From the NCBI GenBank assembly GCA_965262665.1, contig CBDHFR010000004.1:1736001-1800000 (forward strand): 64,000 nt of DNA, written 5' to 3'. The stretch comes from CBDBND01 sp965262665. Lineage in GTDB: Bacteria > Pseudomonadota > Alphaproteobacteria > Rhodospirillales > Rhodospirillaceae. The notes beneath the pieces were generated by a model, which had not been told where the DNA came from, did not search any database, and saw only the letters and a program-made list of their open reading frames with translations. This document shows, piece after piece, positions 27,726 to 36,954 of the stretch. Each line of letters starts with the position of its first letter. Positions within the stretch are counted from its first letter, which is position 1. Made by a program: the position numbers and the translations under genes.

Positions 27726-29152
27726 CAGATGGACCACTCGTGTACCGGCCGGCCTTCATTTTGATGCTGGCTGTAAGCCTTGCACAGGTCTTTCATTTGA
27801 CCACCGCATTTGGCGGCATAAGCCCGCTGCCAGACAGCACCGGTCTGCCCCGATTCAGTTCGGGCACGGATAATACCCAAGTATTTATCGATGTCTTTTT
27901 CGTCCAATTCCAAACTGCGCAGACCTTCGTCGGCCATGGGCAAAGCCTCAGTGAGGATCAGTTCTTTCTGGGTGAACGTTTTTCCACCCATCCATTCAAC
28001 CTGCGCAGTCAGTCCGTATTGTGCGGCTGCGTAAAAGTTGTTGCGGGCACAGGCAAATGAAACATCGTATTCCGGTGGATCCTCCCGTTGTGCCAGAGCG
28101 TGGACCAGCCCAAAGAAAAAGGCAGCGTTGGCGATACAGTCCACCATGGTTGGCCCTGCCGGCACGACCCGGTGCTCGATCCGGAGGTTTGGCACACCTT
28201 GTTCGTCAAATCCAATCAGGGGCCGATTCCAGCGCCAGATGGTCCCGTTGTGCAAGCGCAGATGGTTCATGAGATCGGGGCCCTGAGAGAAACAGCGGGG
28301 TAAAAGCACGGGATACCGGGTCAAATTGGCAGAAAACGATTCAAGAATGGATTCATCCACGTAACTGACGCCGAAGGTCACTCGCTCAGCGTAATCCCAC
28401 TCGGCAACGGAAACGGATTGTTCGAACAGCGGGATACGTGTCTCTTCCCACAAATCATGCCCAAAAAGAAACGGCGAATTAGTACTGACAGCAACAACAG
28501 AGGCTGTCGCGATTTTGGCCGCATTGAAGAATCGAGCTCCATCCTGCCGCCGTACTTGTAAATGAATTTGGAAGGATGTGGCCGCCGCTTCCGTCATCAC
28601 GTCCTCATGGAGGGAATACAGATGCTCCACCCCTTCGATATCGAGGGTGATAGGTTTGCCTTTCCGTGCTTTCAAGATTTGTTGATTGAGGGCGTGATAC
28701 CTGTTCAACGGTGACATGTTTTCAATGGTCATGTGCTCCGCCGTAATGGTCGGTAGAATACCGATCATCACTGTATCCATTCCCAGGGACCGGGCCGCGT
28801 CTTGGGTGCGTTGCCAAATGTCCGCAAGATTGTTTTCCAGATGGCGGAGGGAACCTCCTTCGAGAGGTTGCGGCGGACAATTAAGTTCCAGATTGAATTT
28901 TGACAATTCAGGCACAACCAGCGCACTGTCCATTTTGTTGATCAGCGTCTCGACACCAGGCACCGGCTGGCAGTTGTCATCGACCAGCCAGGCTTCAAGC
29001 TCGAAACCCGCGACGCTGGTTTTGGGAGAGAACCGGTCCTGCTCGAACCACTGACGCAGCAGATGGGTTTCTTCCCGCAGACGTGTCTCAAAATCACGTA
29101 CGTCTTCGGGTGAAAAATCCGTATCTGAGATTTCCTGACCCATACTGATCAA
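27725..29152 (-). CDS. GCS2-family glutamate-cysteine ligase-like protein
   Basis: A 475-residue protein of the carboxylate-amine ligase/GCS2 group, which joins Glu through its gamma-carboxyl to an amine using ATP. Landmarks are SVAGFELEAWLVDD (substrate/Mg-binding Glu cluster), KFNLELNCPPQPL, DTVMIGILPTIT, AAATSFQIHLQV, and NLRIEHRVVPAGPTMVDCIANAAFF near the C-terminus. The length fits the family. It precedes and is coupled to the aspartoacylase-like gene. Real cysteine specificity is not shown by sequence, as many GCS2 members use other amines. Met1 or Met4 could be the start. Confidence 0.85.
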   Translation of the reverse strand: MISMGQEISDTDFSPEDVRDFETRLREETHLLRQWFEQDRFSPKTSVAGFELEAWLVDDNCQPVPGVETLINKMDSALVVPELSKFNLELNCPPQPLEGGSLRHLENNLADIWQRTQDAARSLGMDTVMIGILPTITAEHMTIENMSPLNRYHALNQQILKARKGKPITLDIEGVEHLYSLHEDVMTEAAATSFQIHLQVRRQDGARFFNAAKIATASVVAVSTNSPFLFGHDLWEETRIPLFEQSVSVAEWDYAERVTFGVSYVDESILESFSANLTRYPVLLPRCFSQGPDLMNHLRLHNGTIWRWNRPLIGFDEQGVPNLRIEHRVVPAGPTMVDCIANAAFFFGLVHALAQREDPPEYDVSFACARNNFYAAAQYGLTAQVEWMGGKTFTQKELILTEALPMADEGLRSLELDEKDIDKYLGIIRARTESGQTGAVWQRAYAAKCGGQMKDLCKAYSQHQNEGRPVHEWSI

Positions 29153-29231
29153 CTGTGGCGTTTCATGGGAAATCCAATCACAATGAATCGGCCCTATTCA
29201 GCACGATAAAACTGACCTTCAAAGTAGGGCA

Positions 29232-31052
29232 TTACCCGGCGCGGACTTGGGTCACCCAATTTTGTACCTGATCTTCCAATACATCCAGGGTCAGGGCGCC
29301 GTTGATCAGCACGACATCGTGGAAGGCTCGAATGTCAAACGCGTCACCTAGTTCCTTTTTCGCCCATTCACGCAGTTCCAGTATCTTGAGCATGCCGATT
29401 TTGTACGCAGTGGCCTGTCCAGGCATGACAATGTAGCGCTCGATAGATTTAACGATCTCCGCTTCAGGTGCCGCAGTGTTCGCTTTCAGGTAGTCGATGG
29501 CTTGTTCACGCGTCCAGCGTTTGTCATGCATACCGGTGTCGACGACTAAGCGACAGGCGCGCCACAGTTCCATGGAGAGCCGGCCGAAGTCAGCATATGG
29601 ATCTTGATACAGACCCATTTCTTTCGGCAGCAATTCCGAATACAGCCCCCATCCTTCCACATAAGCCGTGAAGCCGCCGTACTTGCGGAACTTGGGAATG
29701 TTTTCCAGTTCCTGGGCAATGGCGATCTGCATGTGATGGCCGGGAATGGCTTCGTGATAGGCCAGCGCATCCAGTTCATACGTGGCCATGGCCGACATGT
29801 CATAGAGGTTGACGTAGTAGCGACCGGGGCGGTCTCCCGTAGGAGATGGGCCCTGATAAAACGCTTTTCCGGCGGACTGCTCGCGGAATTCTTCGACCCG
29901 TTTGACGTCGAGATCGGCCTTGGGTTTCGTGACGAAGACGCTATCCAATCGCGACCTCATGTCATCGATGAGCCGATTGGTTTTTTCTAGATAAGTTGCG
30001 CGACCGTCATCGGTGTTAGGGAAATAGAATTGTTCGTCCTCCCGCATGAAGGCGAAGAATTCTTGCAGGTCGCCGATGAACTCCACGCGTCTCATTATTT
30101 TCCGCATTTCATCGTGGATACGCGCCACTTCGGATAACCCGAGATCGTGGATTTCGGCGGGGGACAGATCTGTCGTGGTGATGTATTTCAATTTGTGGCG
30201 GTAATAGGCCTCGCCATCGGGATGCTTCCACGCGCCGTCATCCGTGCCAGCCAGGGCCTGCTGTTCTTCCACCAGGGCGATTAGGTCAACGTAAGCCGGA
30301 GCAACTGATTCGACCAACGCTTCGCTGGCACGATTGATCAGGTCGGCCTGCGTTGCGGCATCGAGTTTGAGGGCGGAGACTTTTTTGCGAAAATCCGCCA
30401 ACAACGTTGAATCATGATCAGCCGTCTCAAAGGGGTAACCGGTGATAACATTGGCTGCGTCCCGCAATACGTGAGCGAAAACAAACTTGGGCGGCAAGAT
30501 TCCTGCGCTTTGCGCAGTTCTCATCCGTTCCACCACTTGCTCGAATAACGGTTTCACACCATAGAGGCGGGAAATGTAAGCTTCAGCGTCCGAAGCATCG
30601 GCAACCTGATGGACGTTGATAAGAAATGCGGGAATGTCGGACTGAAACCCGAACATCTGATTGACCGGATAGTCATACAAACGGAACCGGTACTTATCGA
30701 TACGTTCCTGTGATTCTTGTTCATACAGCCGGTAACTGATCTGCGCTTGGGAGTCGAGATGATCAAAATCAAATGCCTTGAGAAGTGCTATGTCTTCCCG
30801 AGCTAAAGCCAACTCGGCATCGTCATCAGCGACGGATTCGTCGTCCCATTGTCCGTAATCTTCCTTAATTCCGAGATAGGATTGCCAGGTGGGGCTTCGG
30901 CCGATCCACAATTCAAACCGTTCATCGACAAAAGCGTTAAAGCGTTCGGTTTCGGATAGAGTTTCTTCGGCCGTTGTCGGCGCCTGAGAATCGCAAGCGG
31001 AAAGAACAAACGCCAATCCTATGCTGGCAAATGCAATTCTTGAATGGTTCAT
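29232..31052 (-). CDS. DUF885-family lipoprotein, putative zinc peptidase
   Basis: A 606-residue lipoprotein with signal and lipobox FVLSAC (Cys20). The DUF885 core carries LAYHEAIPGHHMQIAIAQ (HExxGHH-type metal site, about residue 430), followed by GGFTAYVEGWGLYSELLPKEMG with the third-ligand Glu and a Tyr, all typical of this metallopeptidase-like family. The VMPGQATAYKIGMLKILELRE segment closes the domain. It likely acts in the periplasm on peptides. Its ATG overlaps the stop of the upstream oligopeptide-binding protein by 4 nt, so the two are translationally coupled: extracellular peptide cleavage plus capture. Confidence 0.9.
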   Translation of the reverse strand: MNHSRIAFASIGLAFVLSACDSQAPTTAEETLSETERFNAFVDERFELWIGRSPTWQSYLGIKEDYGQWDDESVADDDAELALAREDIALLKAFDFDHLDSQAQISYRLYEQESQERIDKYRFRLYDYPVNQMFGFQSDIPAFLINVHQVADASDAEAYISRLYGVKPLFEQVVERMRTAQSAGILPPKFVFAHVLRDAANVITGYPFETADHDSTLLADFRKKVSALKLDAATQADLINRASEALVESVAPAYVDLIALVEEQQALAGTDDGAWKHPDGEAYYRHKLKYITTTDLSPAEIHDLGLSEVARIHDEMRKIMRRVEFIGDLQEFFAFMREDEQFYFPNTDDGRATYLEKTNRLIDDMRSRLDSVFVTKPKADLDVKRVEEFREQSAGKAFYQGPSPTGDRPGRYYVNLYDMSAMATYELDALAYHEAIPGHHMQIAIAQELENIPKFRKYGGFTAYVEGWGLYSELLPKEMGLYQDPYADFGRLSMELWRACRLVVDTGMHDKRWTREQAIDYLKANTAAPEAEIVKSIERYIVMPGQATAYKIGMLKILELREWAKKELGDAFDIRAFHDVVLINGALTLDVLEDQVQNWVTQVRAG

Positions 31053-32662
31053 CGTTGTGCGGCTCTAGTGGCAGCGTCATCAAAATACATAAAACGCGTA
31101 CGGTGGGTGTTGGAAACGTTGTCTTCAAACCCCTGGACCCGTTGGGAAACTAGATTTCTGTGTGTGCTGAAATCCATAGTGATGATGGGGTGATCATCGA
31201 GCATGATCTGTTCGGCCTCGGACATTAGACGGGCGCGTTCCGTCATGTCCAAGGTGCGTGAGGCCTCAAATATTAGAGAGTCATAGTCCAGGTTACAGTA
31301 TTTCGGCCAGTTCATGGGTCCTGAGTCGCACAACAGAAGATAGAGGAAGTTGTACGGATCGTTGTAATCAGCGACCCAGCCGGCATCACCCATTTGAAAA
31401 TCGCCCTGTTCCATGCGGTTGTAGGATATGCGCGCTTCATTCGCCGCCACGTCAGCGATGACCCCGGCCCGCTTGAGCATGGCCGTGATACCGGCCATAC
31501 GCCGCGTGTTGTCGTATGAATTGCGAAAGATCAGCTCAAAGCGGAGTGGGTTGCTTTCATTATACCCGGCCTCCGCGAGCAGACGTTTTGCTTGGACAAT
31601 CCGTTCATCCATGGGCAGGTCTGCAAAATCGACCTGCGCACCAGCTTGATGGTTGGCTGTCTCCGGCGGCACGAACGAATAGGCCGTACGATTGCCCACG
31701 GCAACAATGCGATCATTGATGATTTTGCGGTCGATGAGCATGGAAACGGCCTTGCGCACCCGCACATCATCGAAAGGCGGCTTGGTCACGTTCATGGGAA
31801 GGTATGCATTCCCTAACCATGGATAGACCCGCGCTTCGCCGGGCAGTTCGGCCAACAGTTCTTTAATTTGAGGGGCAGGAAAACCGCCGGTGGTGATGTT
31901 CATATGAATCTCACCTGCCTTGAACATTTTCACAGCCGTTCGGGCGTCCTCAATAGGATAGTAATAGACGACATCAATGGCGACATTGTCAGCGTCGTAA
32001 AACAACGGGTTTTTCCTCACCTTCACATGGGCATTGGACATCCACTCTTCCAACACGTAGGCGCCGTTGGACACCATATTGCCCGGCTTGACCCAGTCAT
32101 CGCCATGTTTAGCAATGACATGCTGAGGAACGGCGAAAGTTGTGTAGTGGGCTAGGAGCTGCGGCAGAAACGGTGCTGGACTTTCCAGGGTGATTTCCAC
32201 CGTACGGGGATCAACGGCACGAACCCCCATTTGATCAGGATTCATCTGTCCCGTGTTGATGGCGTAGGCATTCTTAATAGGGAACAAAAGACCGGCATAG
32301 CGGGCAGCGGTCACGGGATCGATGATGCGGCGGAAGCCAAAGACGAAGTCACTGGCCGTTACGGGAACTCCATCGGACCACACTAACCCCTCGCGCAGTT
32401 TGAAAGTGTAGACCAGGCCGTCATTATTGACTGTCCAGCTTTCAGCGGACCCTGGAATGATTTCACCATTGACGGCCTCCGTGGTGAGGCCAAGGAACAT
32501 GTCGCCGATGATGTTGTTTTCCCAAGTACCGCCAGCGCGGTGAAGGTCAAGGGTATCCGGCTCTGTGCCGTTACCGCGGTGAAGGATAACCTCTGAAGAT
32601 GCAACACCGGTCCAGACCCACAGCAGGCCAAATGAGAGAAAAAGTCGCGTGAAATAAGCCAT
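31049..32662 (-). CDS. oligopeptide ABC transporter substrate-binding protein (OppA-like)
   Basis: A 537-residue SBP_bac_5 protein with a Sec signal (MAYFTRLFLSFGLLWVWTGVASSE). OppA-type features are HRGNGTEPDTLDLHRAGGTWE, LREGLVWSDGVPVTASDFVFGFRRIIDP, YVLEEWMSNAHVKVRKNPLFYDA and DYNDPYNFLYLL. It is first in a minus-strand operon with DUF885, GCS2 and aspartoacylase genes. No permease or ATPase lies nearby, so it must share a transporter encoded elsewhere. The closest paralogue in the window is at 9482 but is divergent. Confidence 0.92.
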   Translation of the reverse strand: MAYFTRLFLSFGLLWVWTGVASSEVILHRGNGTEPDTLDLHRAGGTWENNIIGDMFLGLTTEAVNGEIIPGSAESWTVNNDGLVYTFKLREGLVWSDGVPVTASDFVFGFRRIIDPVTAARYAGLLFPIKNAYAINTGQMNPDQMGVRAVDPRTVEITLESPAPFLPQLLAHYTTFAVPQHVIAKHGDDWVKPGNMVSNGAYVLEEWMSNAHVKVRKNPLFYDADNVAIDVVYYYPIEDARTAVKMFKAGEIHMNITTGGFPAPQIKELLAELPGEARVYPWLGNAYLPMNVTKPPFDDVRVRKAVSMLIDRKIINDRIVAVGNRTAYSFVPPETANHQAGAQVDFADLPMDERIVQAKRLLAEAGYNESNPLRFELIFRNSYDNTRRMAGITAMLKRAGVIADVAANEARISYNRMEQGDFQMGDAGWVADYNDPYNFLYLLLCDSGPMNWPKYCNLDYDSLIFEASRTLDMTERARLMSEAEQIMLDDHPIITMDFSTHRNLVSQRVQGFEDNVSNTHRTRFMYFDDAATRAAQR

Positions 32663-32836
32663 AAAACCTAGTCAGACAATTGATCCCGGTTGGGCTTGAC
32701 CTTAGCGGCGGGCGAGGCACCAGAGTCAAGATCATTCGGGACTGCTGCCAGGGCAATCGGGTGAATTTGAGGATGACAAGAGTGTAGAAGTCTGAATCGC
32801 TATTGATCCTTTTGATTCGCAAGAAGGATCCCAGAA

Positions 32837-34031
32837 ATGACGCGACGGTTTGGAACGGCGAACGAGGCCTTTAATCAGATTGTTGATTTCCTGGAGCATT
32901 TCACCGATCTCGACGACCCGCGGCAACGCGCCACGGTCCTCTATCCCCTCGACGAAGTGTTGCTGCTATGCCTTCTCGGCGTGCCCGCCGGCTGTGAGAG
33001 CTGGGTCGAGATCGCCAAGTACGCGAGAGGAAACTGACGTTTCTGCGCCGTTTCCGGCCGTTCACGGATGGTACGCCCTCACACGATCAACGCGGTGACA
33101 TCTTCGCAGCCCTTGATGCCGAACAGTTTCAGCACTGCTTCATCGCCTGGGCGGCATCGCTCACCGGGCGCGGCACGGACATCGTCGCCATCGACGGCAA
33201 GACGCTGCGGCGCTCCTATCAGGAAGGCGGCGCCAAAGCGCATCCACATGATCTCGGCGTGGAGCACACGTCAGAACCTGGTGCTTGGCCAAGCCAAGGT
33301 GGCTGATAAATCCAACGAGATCGTCGCTCTCCCGAAGCTGTTGGATCTGTTGACCATCAACGGCGCGACGGTGACCATCGACGCCATGGGCTGCCAGCGC
33401 AACATCGCCGCGAAGATCATCGACAAGGACGCCGACTATATCCTTGCCCTCAAGGGCAACCAGGGCAGCCTGCACGACGATACCAAGCTTTTCTTCATCG
33501 AACAGATAGCATGCGGCTTTGCCGATACGGTTGTCAGCCACCACCAGACAGTGGAGAAGAGCCACGGCCGCATCGAAACCCGGACCACCACGGCGACGAA
33601 CGAAATCGCTTGGCTGAAGGAACGCCACCACTGGCCCGGGCCCGGGAGCATTGTTATGGTCGAAACCGTACGCGAGATCGGCATCCAACCCGGCGCCAAG
33701 GTCGAGCGCGAGACCCGCTTCTACATCCGCCTCCACCGCCGCCAAGGCCGATACTCTGAGCGCCGCCATCCGGGGCCATTGGAGCAGCGAGAACGGGCTG
33801 CACTGGGTCATGGACCTGCACTGGGTCATGGACCTGCACTGGGTCATGGACATGGTCTTCCGCGACGACGAGTGCCGGGTCCGAAAGAACACTGCCCCGG
33901 CCAACTTCGCGGTCGTCAAACACATGGCGAGCAACCTCTTGCGCCAAGCCCCGGGCAAGGACAGTCTGCGTGTAAAACGACGCATCGCCGCCTGGGACGA
34001 CGACTTCCTCGCAAGCCTTATCTCACGGTGA
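32837..34031 (+). pseudogene. ISAs1 transposase with three frameshifts and an 18-bp repeat
   Basis: The frames together encode a typical ISAs1 DDE transposase: FNQIVDFLEHFTDLDDPRQRATVLYPL, then TDIVAIDGKTLRRSY (first Asp), GATVTIDAMGCQRNIA (second Asp), and GHWSSENGLHWVMD followed by VFRDDECRVRKNTAP with the Glu. Shifts occur near 33020 (YGERK expected), 33232 (AKAPIHMIS expected) and 33732 (YISAST expected). The first lesion is also in the copy at 57024, so it predates duplication. The LHWVMD hexapeptide is present three times. The element needs transposase in trans. Confidence 0.9.
33798..33851 (+). repeat. three perfect 18-bp tandem copies in the ISAs1 transposase
   Basis: The unit CTGCACTGGGTCATGGAC is repeated three times and adds two extra LHWVMD hexapeptides next to the catalytic region without breaking the frame. 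Perfect identity indicates recent origin. Confidence 0.95.
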
Positions 34032-34161
34032 AACCATTCACCCGATTGCCCTGGGACTGCTGCCTTACGCCCGTTTCATAAAAAATGCGAACCGGGTGTG
34101 AACATGAGGTCAAAGCCTAGGTTGACAGCGCCTTACATCGTCCCACACCTTTGCGCACATA

Positions 34162-35298
34162 TTGTGTCTATTGAAAGGCTTATCCATACCCAACGACCAC
34201 AGTAATAATCCACCCGAGTTCGGAGCAAGACGAAGCCGGGACTATAAGGCTTACCAGGAATTCATCCGTTGTTCCTATGTCAACGTCTACACCAAGGTGA
34301 CGGAGCAGGCTTATTTGGAAAATTTCGACGAGCGGGATGCCCACCATGCCGGTGAACCGAAAACTCGGGAGCTGGCAGCCAAGCTCATGGACAATTTGCC
34401 GGCTTATCAACTCAAGGCGTGGAGCATTCGCAATCTGCGTCGTCTGAAATACAGCCAGCCGGATGTGGGCATTGACCGCATGGTTCATGACCAAAGTGAA
34501 GCGCTCGATGCCGAGCTTGAATCCTTGATTGCCGATGCCGGCGACTCACTCCAGCTCAATCCCGATCTAGAGATGCCCGACTACTTCCGTTGGGTGGATT
34601 TCCATCAGCAGCCGGGTGGTGTCTGGCGCGATGATGTAGATGGACTGATCTACGATTACGGGCGGCGCACCACCAATCCGGCCGAAGCGGACCCCGATCG
34701 CGTTTACCAACTGCTATGGGACTTGTTGCCGAAAGACCGCGACTACAAACGCGTGCTGGATTGGGGCACCGGGCACCGCGGTGGTCTTGTATATTGGATA
34801 CAACACCATCCGGACTTCGAAGGCTACGGCGTGGACGTGGCCGCACCCTACCTAAAATTGGCCTACGTGCGGGCCAAGGAAGCCGGCGTCAAAGTAAAGT
34901 TGTCCCAGCAGGACATCGCCGCCATGAATTACGAAGATAATTTCTTCGACATGGTATTTCACATGTTCATGTTCCACGAACTGCCCCAGCAAGTAACGCC
35001 GGACCTGCTCAAAGAAGTCCACCGGGTGCTTAAGCCGGGCGGTGTTTTCGTCGGCATGGAGATTGTGCTGATTCCGGACCAGCCGGCACAGCATATTATG
35101 CAATTCACGGATTCCTGGTTGAACAACGAGCCTTATATGGCGGCGGCCATTCAGGCGGATTACCCCGCCATGGCTAGGGCAGCTGGGTTTTCCAAAGCGG
35201 AAGCCATCCCAGCGGACCGCAGCCGCGAGGCCTTCGGCCATACGTCGAAAAACACGCCGCCGAAAGCGACGTGGAACCATTATCTTTTCGAGAAGTAG
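34162..35298 (+). CDS. class I SAM-dependent methyltransferase
   Basis: A protein of about 378 residues. The C-terminal half is a Methyltransf_11 domain: motif I RVLDWGTGHRGGLVYW, then YGVDVAAPYLKLAYVRAKEAG, QQDIAAMNYEDNFFDMVFHMFMFHEL and EVHRVLKPGGVFVGMEI. The N-terminal 180 residues (KAYQEFIRCSYVNVYTKVTEQAYLENFD onward) are not a family I recognise and may bind the substrate. No ATG exists near the 5' end, so TTG at 34162 or 34171 is the likely start; alternatively the native start was lost when ISAs1 landed about 100 bp upstream. The small gene at 35301 follows 2 nt after the stop and is surely coupled. Confidence 0.85.
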   Translation: MCLLKGLSIPNDHSNNPPEFGARRSRDYKAYQEFIRCSYVNVYTKVTEQAYLENFDERDAHHAGEPKTRELAAKLMDNLPAYQLKAWSIRNLRRLKYSQPDVGIDRMVHDQSEALDAELESLIADAGDSLQLNPDLEMPDYFRWVDFHQQPGGVWRDDVDGLIYDYGRRTTNPAEADPDRVYQLLWDLLPKDRDYKRVLDWGTGHRGGLVYWIQHHPDFEGYGVDVAAPYLKLAYVRAKEAGVKVKLSQQDIAAMNYEDNFFDMVFHMFMFHELPQQVTPDLLKEVHRVLKPGGVFVGMEIVLIPDQPAQHIMQFTDSWLNNEPYMAAAIQADYPAMARAAGFSKAEAIPADRSREAFGHTSKNTPPKATWNHYLFEK

Positions 35299-35300
35299 CG

Positions 35301-35648
35301 GTGAGCGCTGACCCATCTTTTAAGGCCATACAAAGCGGCCCCGTTACTGAGCGAGAGCCTCTGCTGCTACACGATCCCCCCCAGGACCGTATTCTTTCGG
35401 CTCTCGTCGCCCTGGCCGGTGAGCTTTACATGGTGCGCGACCGGGTCAAGGTGCTCAAAGCGGAGTTGGAGAAACACAACATTCTTCCACCCGACGCGGT
35501 GGAAAACCATGAAGACACTGCCGCAGAATCAGCGGCCAGGGAGAAAGACGCGCAGGCGTTCGCGGATCGCTTTTGGCTACAATTGTTGAAGTCTGACGAA
35601 CCGATTTCCAAGATCGACCCTGCCGTCAAAAAATATCTCGACGACTAA
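35301..35648 (+). CDS. small acidic protein paired with the methyltransferase
   Basis: A 115-residue protein starting GTG AGC GCT at 35301. The middle (RILSALVALAGELYMVRDRVKVLKAELEKHNI) is an amphipathic helix likely to form a coiled coil, and the end is acidic (ESAAREKDAQAF, ISKIDPAVKKYLDD). No family is recognised. The 2-nt spacing to the methyltransferase suggests an obligate partner or accessory subunit. Confidence 0.65.
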   Translation: MSADPSFKAIQSGPVTEREPLLLHDPPQDRILSALVALAGELYMVRDRVKVLKAELEKHNILPPDAVENHEDTAAESAAREKDAQAFADRFWLQLLKSDEPISKIDPAVKKYLDD

Positions 35649-35674
35649 AACAACACATTGAGGAGGGGCCCCTA

Positions 35675-36147
35675 ATGCTGTGCCATCGTTTCGTATTGAG
35701 CCTGAGCGCACTCTTCGCGTCATTTGTGATGATGAGTGTGGTCATTGCCGACAGCCGCACCACCAACATCTCGCGCAATCCTACGGGCGGATTCACCCAA
35801 CGCAGTGTGGAGATCCCCCCGGGCTCTCGTGTCCTTTTCGTCAGCGGCCAAACCGCCACCGACGCGGACGGTAATACCCCACCCGATGCCGATACCCAGG
35901 CCGATATCGTTTACACCAAAGTAGGCCAGACGCTGCACGATGCCGGTATGGATTGGTCAGATGTGGTCAAAACCAATCTCTATATGGTCAACCCGTCGGA
36001 CATCATGGCCATCGTGAAAGCAGGTGCTAAACACAACCCGGGCGGCGTTCAAGCCGGCACCCGGTTTACGTGAAAGCCCTTGCGCGGCCGGAAGTACTGC
36101 TGGAACTAGAAGCGGTGGCGGCTAAGAATAGAGTAGCAACGGTCTAA
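35675..36147 (+). pseudogene. secreted RidA/YjgF-like protein, frameshifted near the 3' end
   Basis: A signal peptide (MLCHRFVLSLSALFASFVMMSVVIAD) precedes a RidA-type domain: TTNISRNPTGGFTQRSVEI, RVLFVSGQTATDADGNTP, DWSDVVKTNLYMVNPSD. The frame reads GTRFT-stop at 36073, while the next frame supplies VKALARPEVLLELEAVAAKNR, the expected RidA C-terminus with the Arg/Glu active-site region, ending TAA at 36147. RidA proteins hydrolyse reactive imines or enamines; exported versions are less common. AGGAGG precedes the ATG. One base restores the gene, so an assembly error is possible. Confidence 0.8.
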
Positions 36148-36177
36148 TCGAAAAAAAATAGCCGATGCATTAAAGCC

Positions 36178-36954
36178 TTGTTGTCGATCAACACTGGTAG
36201 AAAGACTCAGAATGCGGGGACGCTGGTGAGAGACGGACAGAAGAAAAAGGTTAGTATTCCTTACGACAAACGCTCAGCTGTTGTCTGGCCCAGTCTATTC
36301 TCACGATATACCACTGAGATCGATAAATCGCGCGCGGCAATTCGCGAACTCAATTCCGTATTGGACCAAGATTATGAAAAAATGGAGTACAAGACCGGCA
36401 CGATCACTGAAGCCTCTGGATTTTGTCTATATCTTATGGCTCGTTTTTTCATGCCGTTGACAATTTTCGAAATCGGTACATTAATCGGATGATCGTGCGG
36501 AACAATGGCCATGGATGCGAACGAGAACAGCATAGGACAAATCTATACGTGTGACATTTTAAACGATTTTGCAATGGACACGACAAGATTTCAAACAAAA
36601 TTCAATGCAATGCCTCGGACCACGAGCACCGATGCATTGAATCAGTTAGTGCGAGATAAGCAAAATGTCGATCTCTTTCACATTGATGGCAAATTTCAGA
36701 AAAATGACCCATCCATTATGGCCAAACTTAGTCACGCAGATACCATTATTGCACTTGATGACTTCATAATCGACACACAGGTGAGAAAAGGTGTTCACAA
36801 TGTTGCAGCGCTTAAAGGTACCAAACCGTTTGGTGCCTATTTTCTTGTATTGCCTGCTGAGGAGTCTTTAACTCAATCCGTCGGCATATCCGGAATTTCA
36901 AAAACGGCACTGCTTTTACCACCGACCCTTTCAAGCTCTTTGTCTAGGAATTAG
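36178..36954 (+). pseudogene. class I methyltransferase-like protein with internal TGA
   Basis: This is a homologue of the broken gene at 6827. Motifs in order: MEYKTGTITEASGFCLYLMA, TIFEIGTLIG, IGQIYTCDILNDF, VDLFHIDGKFQKND, TIIALDDFIID. TGA at 36490-36492 falls right after the glycine motif, where the homologue has Lys; translation would resume in the same frame. The start is uncertain, as only TTG at 36178 opens the frame. The segment is AT-rich and its 3' end overlaps the convergent dehydrogenase stop at 36951. It probably encoded a sugar or small-molecule methyltransferase. Confidence 0.75.

Larger units (their letters stand above)
32749..34053 (+). mobile_element. ISAs1-family element with 10-bp target duplication
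   Basis: The inverted repeats are CAGGGCAATCGGGTGAAT at 32749 and its complement ending at 34053. The flanks are GGACTGCTGC at 32739-32748 and 34054-34063, a perfect 10-bp target duplication. The element is 1,305 bp. A second, truncated copy lies at 57024. The insertion sits in the spacer upstream of the OppA-like gene, so it may alter that promoter. Confidence 0.92.

Noticed and set aside
33161..33985. 274-codon minus-strand frame over ISAs1
   Set aside because: Antisense shadow of the transposase; the repeated peptide in it is just the 18-bp repeat read backwards.
36490..36492. TGA as a selenocysteine or recoded codon in the methyltransferase
   Set aside because: The homologue has Lys there, no Sec-insertion hairpin was seen, and other genes in the window have TAA and TAG lesions; decay is simpler.
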